From NCBI GenBank assembly GCA_029990175.1, contig JARKIP010000011.1, positions 22,604,001 through 22,668,000 on the forward strand: a stretch of DNA of 64,000 bases, in the 5' to 3' direction. This DNA comes from Petunia secreta. Lineage: Eukaryota > Streptophyta > Magnoliopsida > Solanales > Solanaceae. Positions 1 through 8,790 of this stretch are shown one piece after another. A program made the translations under genes and the position numbers. The notes beneath the pieces are model-generated. The model saw nothing but the letters and a program-made list of their open reading frames with translations. It was not told where the DNA came from and made no database searches. How positions within the stretch are numbered: position 1 is the first letter of the stretch; every line of letters begins with the position of its first letter.

Positions 1-13
1 CGCGATCAAGGGA

Positions 14-874
14 ATGACTGACCAAGGAGTGAGGCTACCCAAAGACATGAGAATGCCCCCGATCAAGAGGGACCAAACCCAACATTATAAATTTCACATG
101 GACTACGGGCACACAACTGAAGACTGCAAAGCGTTGCGTCTTGAGGTGGCACACCTGCTCAAGAAGGGGGTGTTAACAGAATACCTAACTGACAAAGGGA
201 AGCATAATTATTCGTAGAATAGAAGAGAAGAGCAACCACCTCGAGTACAGTCACCGAAGAGGGTAATGAATGTCATCACTTGGGGGCTCGAAGGTGAATG
301 GAATAAACTTTCTACAGCAAAGAAAGTGGCGAAATCATCCATTACAATGGAGAAGAGAGCAAGTTAAGGAGAGTCAAGCAAAGAGATGATATTCAGCAAA
401 GAGGACTGCGATGGGATGATGTTTCCCCATCACGATGCGCTAGTGATCACGCTTAGGATCAATGACTGTGATCTCAAACGAGCTTTGGTTGACCCTTGTA
501 GCTCGATGAACATCAACTATGGAGCGATAAAAAATATGTGGATGAAAGATTTAGTCGTACCAAAGGCAACCATACTGACAGGGTTCAACAATTCTACCGA
601 GAAGACTTTGGGAGAGATAACCCTCACAACTACTGTAGAGGGAGTAAACAAGCCAACCACCTTTCAGGTTATGGCCGAGGACATAGCCTATAACATCATT
701 CTTGGGAGGCCTTGGATCCACGAAATGGAGGCCGTGCCGTCCACTTTGCATCAAGTGATCAAGTTCCCAACTCCATGGGGAATAAGAGCCATCCGAGGAG
801 AACAACGAACAATACGAGAGTGTTATTCAATCGCAATGAAGAGTACAGTTTCTCTGATAGGGCCAAGGAAGTAG
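14..874 (+). pseudogene. gag C-terminus and retropepsin-like protease remnant (Ty3/gypsy)
   Basis: One reading frame runs from 14 to 874 with two in-frame stops (TAG 215-217, TAA 365-367). The first part contains a short Cys/His-rich gag tail (YGHTTEDCKALRLEV), typical of gypsy gag proteins just before the protease. The second part shows the protease fold hallmarks: LVD at the active-site strand, followed later by IILGRPWIHEM. The active-site triplet of this lineage is normally D-N/T/S-G, but here it reads D-P-C, so the glycine needed at the active site is gone. Together with the stops this marks a dead copy. The family is clear; the exact lineage (Tat/Athila side) is inferred. Confidence 0.75.
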
Positions 875-1289
875 TAGTGAGTAAAGACTCAATAACCGGG
901 AACTTCGCCAGGCAAAGCCCTCGGAGCACGAGCATTTACCTCGCCAAAGAATCACCCATGGGACTTGCTCGAATAAATTCATATAGCTTCTTTTATCTAA
1001 GTCCTGTTATGACCAGGCATCCATTGTAATGAAGGCATGCAGATTAGATCAATGGAATAAACTTGGATTCGTCATCTTTTTATTCTCATTTGAACATGCA
1101 TAGCTAGTCATAAGTTAAGCCTACGGCTCGAGGGCGAGACGTCGTCCTAAGCTAGCTCAAAACAATGAAAAAGTCTTGCAAGCAAATTCATAAAAAGAAT
1201 TTTCATTAATAAAGAGGCTCGAGGGCCCCAAATATTTACAAGACAAATGTCACAAAGGCCTTAACCAAAAAAGAAACAAAAGCTCTACT

Positions 1290-3949
1290 CTAAGCCTCCG
1301 CTTCGGAGTCATCACCTCTCTCGTTTGAACTCTCACTGCTCGAAGGGAGATATTCCATCAGCCTCTGAGCCACAGCAGCATCGCTCTCGGCCTTGGCAAT
1401 CTCAGCATTAAGGTCAAGTCCGCCGCGACACTCCTTCAGATTCTTCATCCTTGTCTGAATAACGACCCAATTCTTATCTACTTTGGCCCGAGTCCTTCTC
1501 ATTATCCGCCTCGAGGAGAAAGAATCAGCCTTGACTCTCAGGAGCTTGACCTCGCTCTCGAGCTGACTCTTTTCGTTGGCCAACTGATCTTTCTCCACGG
1601 CCATCTCATTCATCTTATGCAGCTTCTGCTTTAAGTCTTCATGAAACCTCTTGGCCCTCTCATTAATAATTGACTAAGCCTCGTTCTTCACTCGCTTCAG
1701 CTCAGCATCACAAAGTTTTTTCAAACGGGCCATCTTCTTCTCGATGTCAGATTTAGCCTCGAGGGCCTTTGTCATCTCGAGATCAGACTTGTTTGCATCT
1801 TTTTTAGCCTGCTCCAACTTGAGCCTTGCGTTCACTAATTCCATCTCGAGACCACTCATCTGAGCCTCGAGACCCGCTCTCTCTCGGCTCCATCCAGCCC
1901 TTAACTGCCGAAGCTTTTCGTCTCGGCTGTACTCTATCTCGGCAGCCCTGATAGAGTTCATGTAACACTACAAAAAAGATTTCTAAACAATCAGAGAAGG
2001 AAGTGAAACGACAAATTGAAAAGAGAAAGTTAGAGAAAGCATACATGAATGGCATTTGAGCAGCATCAGCCATCAAATCAGAGATGAGAGACTCCTTAAG
2101 ACGATCGCGTTCCTTAGGACCTAGGAGTCCACGGAGGCTGATCGTTACTTGGATGTCGACATCAAGAAGACAAATCCCGGAAGGAATCTCAATATAGCAA
2201 AATTGCCTCCAAGAAGACGCATCAGGAGCAGACTTGGAGGCAGCTCGAAGAGCCTTGTCCCCCACTCGAGATGGCCCAGCCTCGTCCACTTTAATTTCCA
2301 TCAAAGGAAGGGGATGAATGTTCCCCATGTCTTTATCAGAAACCTGAACTGGTCCAGGCTCATGAGTAGAGGGAACCACAACCTCATTCTGTCTTAACTC
2401 TGCCTTGCCAATATAAGTGAGCTCAGGAAATGGGACATGCTCCAATCTAGCCTACTTTGCTTCCGGAGTTTCCCCCGAGGACAACTCTTTCTTTCTCAAA
2501 ACTGAAAGAAGAAAGGAAAGTGGTGATAAACGGAGCGAACGAAACAAATGATGAAAACAAGAGGAAAAATACTCGACCTGTTTTAGCCCCAAGTTCCGGT
2601 GACCCCTCGGGAGCCATTTTCTTCTTCTCTTTATCTTTTCCCTTTTCACCCTTTCCCCTCGAAAGGTTTCCAATCAAATATTTGAGGGCATTCAAGGCAT
2701 CCCCAACCTCGGGAACCTCTTCTTTCTTGTCCTTCCTATCTTCTTTCGTTTTCTCTCCTTCGGTGCGGTGATCGCCCTCTCGGGGAGCCCTATAACAGAG
2801 AAAAGATAGTGAGGCATCGAAGTACAGGACCTCAGAAAACTAGATCAGACCCAAAGGCTGGGTAAAAAATAGCTCACCATGCCGTTTACATGCCCATTAG
2901 TTTTCATCCAAAACAGCCAAAACCATCCACGACCTCTCTAGCCTAGGCTTGGCATCAATAATGACCTGAACCCATTGAACCAAGTTCTTTGGGCAAACGA
3001 TCGAGACCACCTCGGCTAGAGGAATAATAATAAGGAGTCAGGAAAAGAAAAAAGTAAAACGAAAATAAATTAAGGAGGAAAAGCTTAAGGGCTCGATTCC
3101 ACCGCTCGGGGAAATTAGGCTTCAAGGAGAGGAGATCGGTAGGCAAGAGGATGAAGCGCTCGTTTCACCCACGGTCCTCGAGATCCTCGCTTTTCGTAAT
3201 CAGCGAGTATGAGCCCCGTTTATTGAGCTGAATGACTCCATCCTTGTGAAAGGTAGGGGAAAATAGATACAAGAGATGATGGAAGGTGAAAGGTACCCCC
3301 GCTAGTTTACTAAAAAATTCGAGGCACTGAATGTGCCTCTATACCTCATGTCCAATCTGAGCTAGACAGACTTGGAAAGTTCGGCAAAAATTATCCAGCA
3401 CTTCGGAGATAGGGAGACAGAAACCCGTCGTGAAAGGACAAGTGGAAACGAAGGAACGCCCCTCGACTCGATCACACATCCGGCTCTCGGGGGCAGGATA
3501 CCAATCCTCACCTCGGGGCCCCATTTGCAATCAGCACGAACCAGATGAATATTTGCTTAAGTAATCAAGCTCGACGTATTCCCCACAAGAATCTTCCTTC
3601 ATTCCCTAGCCACCGACTCAATTTGCAGCTGCATAACAAAATCCTTCGAAAGATCAATTTTCGAAGGAATGATGTGGTGTGGCTTAAGTTCCAAGTCGTC
3701 AGAAAGAGGTTCCTCGTCACCCACATCCTTCGTAGAGACCTCCTCATCCTCCGCCGTAGCTACTCCGGCGGTGCCAGCCATAGCTGAGCGGTGTTCTTGA
3801 TCCACACCGCTGGGACAAGTAAGATCCTCCATGTTGAAGTCAGGAGGAACAACAACGTCCAGCAGTTTAGGGATATTAACCAGTTCCCCACCAACAATCA
3901 TGGTGTCGACAAGGGAAGTTGGAGAACATGATGAATCTTGTTGAGACAT
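1290..3949 (-). pseudogene. antisense extra gene of the gypsy element (putative transposon-protein type, coiled coil)
   Basis: Read right to left, a start at 3949 opens an acidic N-terminal part (to 3599). A middle block follows (3530-3339) with the motif LPISEVLDNFCRTFQVCLAQ, which resembles the plant 'putative gypsy type transposon' (Transposase_28-like) domain. After several broken segments there is a long Glu/Lys/Leu-rich coiled-coil tail (about 1961-1290: RLKLEQAKKDANKSDLEM and similar heptads). It is interrupted by stops and frame changes and cannot make one protein as it stands, unless introns bridge some breaks. It lies antisense to the gag-protease strand, between the coding core and the 3' LTR. 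Its role in such elements is not established. Confidence 0.6.
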
Positions 3950-4209
3950 CTTTCTTTCGAAGATATTTTGGGAGAAAATGCAAAAGTTTTACTGTTGAAG
4001 GCAAGGAGAAGTAAGAAGAAGAAGGCAAGGTTCGACTATATATAGGTTACAAAGCGCCATGATTACAGCAGCATGGGGAAGACAAAGCCAGAAAATGCGC
4101 CCAATCAGCGATCGCCATGCATGATTGACGGGAATTCGAAGTGAAAACTGTCGTTTTAAAAATTCGCGGCGCGAAAACAGCCACGTCAATCTCCCGCCTA
4201 AAATTCACT

Positions 4210-4247
4210 CCACTCCTCGACAGATTTGGCAACCTCTCGAGGAGTGG
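4210..4247. repeat. 11-bp inverted repeat overlapping the polypurine tract
   Basis: CCACTCCTCGA (4210-4220) and its exact reverse complement TCGAGGAGTGG (4237-4247) flank a 16-nt loop. The right arm runs into the polypurine tract next to the LTR. Confidence 0.8.
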
Positions 4248-4252
4248 GGGGA
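4241..4252 (+). other. polypurine tract of the gypsy element
   Basis: GGAGTGGGGGGA sits about 5 bp upstream of a TG start of the LTR. This is the usual plus-strand DNA priming site, and its orientation agrees with the plus-strand gag-protease remnant. Confidence 0.75.
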
Positions 4253-4257
4253 CTATC

Positions 4258-4790
4258 TGTATTGGGTGAAAAGTCACTGAGGTCTTAAACAAGGCCTCGA
4301 GGCCTAACACGAAGCCCACTCTACGAGGAAAACTCCCGAGGAAAGATTGCATGGTTCCTCGTCCCGAAAATTTCCTTAGGAAACGAGGGGGAGTGAGCTC
4401 AAAGCACGGAGCTCGGAGAAAACCCTTGTAACCTCGAGCGGATGCCACACCTCGAGAGATGAAGGCCAACCTTTGTAACCGTCGACTGTTGCTCTAGTAT
4501 TTAAGAGAAAGATCGTGGGTCAATCAGGATTGAACACAGAGTAATGGCCATAAAGACACCATTATGACATTTACAACGTCATTCTTTCTCCTGATTATAA
4601 ATAGGGCTCTTTTTATAAACAACATGAGACAATCAATACAATTCAATATTCAACTTTTATTTGTCGGTTCATTTATCTATTAAAATATTTCTTGCCTCGT
4701 TATTTTTCTAAAGCTTTTCATTCGTTTCGAATTCAGCCTAGCTCGAATATCACTTTGATACAAGCAAATTACCAGTCAAGTCCAACACAA
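4258..4790 (+). repeat. 3' LTR of the gypsy element (right end approximate)
   Basis: Starts TGTATTGGGTG directly after the polypurine tract. A good TATA box (TATAAATAG, 4596-4604) is placed as expected for an LTR promoter. The right end is uncertain because the other LTR is outside the window; a CA end near 4785-4793 is plausible. Confidence 0.6.
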
Positions 4791-5160
4791 ATTCAATTTG
4801 TTGTCCTATCCTGATTTAGGCCAACACAAGCGCCACCAGTCCGGCTACGGCGCAACAACCGAAAATGACACGACACAGTGGCAACATCAACATAAACGAC
4901 GCTGCTTCGCCAGAGAAATAGACCGGCTGGTCGCCCGAGATAGGGGAAGGACGGCGGGTACAGGAGGGGAGAAAAAGAGAGAGAGAAATTAGGATTTTAT
5001 ATTAGGGAGAGAAGAAATGAAAATGGCCGAAAAAAAAGGAAAATAAAAAATAATATGTGTTGTAATAAAAGTATTGTTATATGGAGTAAATTTTTCTTTT
5101 AGAAATTTGATTGCTTTAATATCCGCTGGTTCTTACAAGTGGTTAACACAATTTTGGCCT
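4791..5160. other. intergenic stretch, no gene recognised
   Basis: GC-richer to about 4985 and AT-rich after. A 64-codon open frame here has no recognisable motif. Nothing else is visible. Confidence 0.5.
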
Positions 5161-5264
5161 AATTCAGGAATTCGGCGCCAAAATAGGTCAAAAATTTGAG
5201 AATGCAACAGAAATGGGGTACTCAAATATATTGTAACAAAAATGGGTATATCGGCACAATTTCC

Positions 5265-5438
5265 GCCGACTTACAACAAAAAATAGACGGTGAAATTTGA
5301 CGAAAGTAACAGAACAAACAAATGCATAAGTCGGCATTTGTTTTGCCGGCAGAACAAATGCCGACTTGCTGTTTTGTTATTATTAACAAATCGGCATTTG
5401 TTTTGCCGACTTACTAAGTCGGTAAAACTTCTGCCGAC
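5265..5438. promoter_or_regulatory. cluster of six RCCGAC (DRE/CRT core) sites upstream of the MULE transposase gene
   Basis: GCCGAC or its complement occurs at 5265, 5330, 5360, 5405 and 5433, and ACCGAC (as GTCGGT) at 5418. Several sites form inverted pairs around an A/T-rich centre. RCCGAC is the core bound by DREB/CBF factors in plants. The cluster ends 24 bp before a TATA-like TATATAA (5462-5468) and about 145 bp before the likely start codon at 5584. The sites are seen; stress-responsive use is inference. Confidence 0.55.
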
Positions 5439-6965
5439 TTATACATTTGTTTTTTCCGCTCTATATAACTCTTCCTTCACATCTCTCATTCTCCTCTATA
5501 GATTACTTCACATCTTTCATTCTCCACTACATATCTCTCATTTCTTATCTCTTATCAACAATAAAAATCAATTTTTTTTCGTCATGGCCAAAGTAAATGT
5601 ATCAATTTATTGGGATGGCGAAGTGTTACATGAAAACGATTCAATCAGATATAGCTTACCTCCTAAAAGTAATTCCAAAGTGCCTACTACTATTTCGTAT
5701 GATAGGTTTGTTGGTATTTTATTTAAGAAAATGAATATTGATCCAACACGGGAAAATATTTTAATTTTTGGTAGCTATCCACACTCATCTACTAGTCAAG
5801 GTGTGCCAATATATTGTGAGTGGAATATATATGACGATGACACATTGATGGAATTTTTAAAGTTACCGGAAGAAATGTCCATACGAGTGCTTGAAATTTA
5901 TGTCCGTACTGAACCACACGTGATGAATGAAGTTCCTTCTGAGCAACATTGTGTTGATCTTAATGTTCCAAGTGAATTTAATCAATTGCAAGTAAATATG
6001 CTGTCAGAGAGGCCTTCTAATCAGTTTGGACAGAATTCTAGGTACATGTTTAAAATATTGTTATGAACAAAAATAAATGGTGAATATAATTTTTTTAATG
6101 GTATATTATGTTTTAGTCATTTTGTTTTCGATGTTACGATAACCTATACATTACATTATTTATGCAGTTTTTCTCCACTAGAGACTACGTACTCGTATGG
6201 TATGTCAAGAGGTTATGAACAAACACGTTATGATGGCATATTACAATAGTCCGGTTACTTTGATGGGTAATTGATTGATTTTACTTTATTTTAAAATTGT
6301 TATCAATTGGCTAAAATATGAGTGTATTTCTGTTGTAGTAGAATTAACAGTTATGTATCTTTAATCTTGCAGGTGTTATCAACCTGAAATGGTTCCTAGT
6401 AAAACAATGAGAGGAAACGAAGTTGCTCATATTGATGAGTTGGCTACCCATCATGACTGGTAATATATGCACCTTTCTTGATATATTCAAATATTTTGTA
6501 TTTTTATTATTTTTAATTATCTTTTATTACTTTAATATTTGTTAGGCTTCATCAACAAGAAGATGATTCATTTTTTACAAATCTCAATAATCGGGTGACA
6601 AATAATGATGTTGCTGATGGAGGTAGTGAGGAATCGGAGAGTGACATCCCAAATGATGCCGATAATTCAGATGATGAAATGTCATTTTCGGGAGAAGAAA
6701 GTGAAGAGGAGCACCCCTTACATGTGCATGATGAGGGAAATATGAATTATCATGCCGACCATATTGCATATCTAGATGACCTACCGGAGGGAGATGATGT
6801 GTTTGCTTTAACACGAGAGGATGATCATATCCGCATATCAATGTGGTCAGCAGACAAGCCAGATCTTCAGTCAAGTATGTCATTCTCTACCAAGGAAAAA
6901 ATGAAAACGGCGGTGAAGATTTGGAGCATTCGTAAGAATAGAGAATTCATTGTTGACGAAGCAAA

Positions 6966-6970
6966 GGGTG
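6966..6970. repeat. target-site duplication GGGTG (left copy)
   Basis: GGGTG recurs exactly at 12983-12987 on the other side of the LTR element and lies inside the MULE reading frame. Confidence 0.95.
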
Positions 6971-7669
6971 TGATGTAGGGGAAACTAGGCGGAAGCGATA
7001 AACTATGATGCGGAAGCGATAATCATAAGATAACAAGAAATAAGGGAAGGGGAAGATCAGAAATTAGAAGAAAAGAATGAATCAACTAAACACATAGATT
7101 GATTCAAAAGGGAGAAGAGACTTGAACCATTAAACGGGACTCACACTAGCGGTGATCCACCATGGATTCAATGTAAGAGATACATGAAGTCAACGCTTCA
7201 ACAAGAAAGGCCAAGCCTATTCTATCTTCTCAATTCTATCTTCCAAAACTAGCTTCGGAATAAGACTAGCTATCTAGCTATTTATAGATGTTTTTAGACA
7301 CTAAGTAAAAGGTCTAAAGTGCCCACACTTAGGCTTAGGAATAAAAGACCACGTAGGGTCAAAACAGTAAAAGCCTAATAAATCTGCGCGCTGGGAGGGG
7401 CGCCTGAAGCTGGGAGGGGCGCCTGGCTTGTGCTGAGTCTAGGCGGGGCGCCTGGGGGTAGGCGGGGCGCCTGGGCTGGGGCCTAGGCAGGCGGGGCGCC
7501 TGTGCACCATTTTAATCCTTAGGCAGTGAGCTTTCCAGGCGGGGCGCCTCAGCCTGGTTCTTCCGGAACGGCTTCAATTCATCTCCGATGCTCTTGACCT
7601 CTCGTCCCTTGCATCCTCCAATCCCGGCTCTTGATGGTAAGTGCCTTAGGCTCGATTTGCCCTGCATCA
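6971..7669 (-). repeat. 3' LTR of the 6-kb element (element sense)
   Basis: 699 bp. Contains a minus-strand TATA box (about 7278-7287) and six GGGGCGCCT units between 7395 and 7550. It is preceded, in element sense, by the polypurine tract. Confidence 0.92.
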
Positions 7670-8790
7670 TCCTCCCCTTCTTGAAAGGATTTCGTCCTCG
7701 AAATCAAACCATCAAGACCTACATCCAAAGACAAGCACATCCAAAAGCTCCTACTACAAGAGTAGGTTAGTGCAAGTAGTGTGGAAAACACACTCTTATG
7801 GTATAGCCAAGCATCAATAACGATAATAAAGCACATGTTTCCAAAGAAAACAACAAGTACTTGGCCTCCCCAATGGGTACACTCAACAAATGATTCATCA
7901 AGGAGATCAATAGGATAGAGAATATGCAAGATCAAGCCATTAAAATTCCTATGATCCCTAAGCCCAATAAGAACACACCAAAACTTCCCACTACAAGAGT
8001 AGGAAAGTCCAACAAGAGTGAGTGCAAGTGATATGGAAAGCACACTTTTGTGATAGAGCCAAGTATCAATACCAATCAAAAAGAAGAAGTCTCCAAAGGA
8101 AACATCAAGTTCTTGGCTCAACAATGAAAAGCAATCACTACCATAACAAGCAAAGAGATCAATAAGATATGGGACATGCAAGATTAAGCAACTAAGTTCC
8201 TTATGACCTCCAAGCTTATGGTCAACACGCCAAGCCTTCAATGCATTACTATCACAATGCGACTCATTGGCTTTGGCATGCCTAACACCCAAGGTGTAAT
8301 CAACATGTGGGGTGGAGTGCACAAAATAGTTCAATCGACAACTAACATCAAATACTCCACTCCCCTTCTTGGAAACACTCTTACACACACCAAGAGTGTC
8401 CTCCTCACCTCCAAATCCATCTCTAAGACAATCTCCCTCACTAGACAAACTCCAAAGGAAGGTCTCCAAAATCGGCCCTTCATCATTATAGTCCACACAA
8501 TGAAGGCTAGGACTACTAGAAGATGGTTCAACACAACCAATATCAAGGTCATTCATCCCACTTGGAGTCCCAAACAATGGATCATCCTTAGAGTCTATCT
8601 TTACATACCATGGAGGTTCTATTTTACTATCAATTCTAGTCCGATACAATTCGCTACCACAAATGAGATTATCTTCACATAATGGAAAGGTGAAAGCATG
8701 GAAATTCATGGTCACATAAAAACATGGTATCAAGACTAGGTTCTTCACTCTCACCCGAGGAGTCATTGAAAACAATTCGATCCATCTCAT
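7579..8790 (-). CDS. second ORF of the 6-kb element, unknown function, with internal duplication
   Basis: A 403-codon frame that overlaps the end of the larger ORF by 116 bp in a different frame; its last codons lie inside the 3' LTR. It is hydrophobic and contains a diverged internal repeat (motifs DTWLYHKSVLS and DAWLYHKSVFS) that comes from a DNA duplication at about 7741-7975 and 7976-8215. No domain is recognised. It might be translated by frameshifting from the first ORF, or it may be 3' untranslated sequence that happens to be open. The overlap and repeat are seen; coding status is uncertain. Confidence 0.35.
   Translation of the reverse strand: MRWIELFSMTPRVRVKNLVLIPCFYVTMNFHAFTFPLCEDNLICGSELYRTRIDSKIEPPWYVKIDSKDDPLFGTPSGMNDLDIGCVEPSSSSPSLHCVDYNDEGPILETFLWSLSSEGDCLRDGFGGEEDTLGVCKSVSKKGSGVFDVSCRLNYFVHSTPHVDYTLGVRHAKANESHCDSNALKAWRVDHKLGGHKELSCLILHVPYLIDLFACYGSDCFSLLSQELDVSFGDFFFLIGIDTWLYHKSVLSISLALTLVGLSYSCSGKFWCVLIGLRDHRNFNGLILHILYPIDLLDESFVECTHWGGQVLVVFFGNMCFIIVIDAWLYHKSVFSTLLALTYSCSRSFWMCLSLDVGLDGLISRTKSFQEGEDDAGQIEPKALTIKSRDWRMQGTRGQEHRR
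7670..7682 (-). other. polypurine tract of the 6-kb element
   Basis: On the minus strand this reads AAGAAGGGGAGGA directly before the LTR start TGATGCAGGG, which fixes the orientation of the element. Confidence 0.85.
7741..8215. repeat. diverged tandem duplication of about 235 bp inside the LTR element
   Basis: Both halves share the order CTACAAGAGTAGG, GCAAGT, a GGAAA-CACAC block, CCAAG-ATCAAT, TCCAAAG and AAGATCAA-A-G, with many substitutions. It predates the recent insertion, because the LTRs are almost identical while these halves are not. Confidence 0.6.

Larger units (their letters stand above)
1..4790 (+). mobile_element. 3' part of a Ty3/gypsy (Tat-like) LTR retrotransposon lacking pol
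   Basis: From left to right the sequence shows a gag C-terminal/protease remnant on the plus strand, a large coiled-coil gene on the minus strand, a polypurine tract and an LTR-like segment. An antisense extra gene between the coding core and the 3' LTR is a known layout of Tat-lineage Ty3/gypsy elements. No reverse transcriptase, RNase H or integrase is visible between the protease (ending near 874) and the antisense gene, so this copy is either internally deleted or belongs to a gag-only non-autonomous family. The 5' end lies outside the window, so target duplication and LTR divergence cannot be read. About 875-1289 holds no recognisable gene. Confidence 0.75.
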
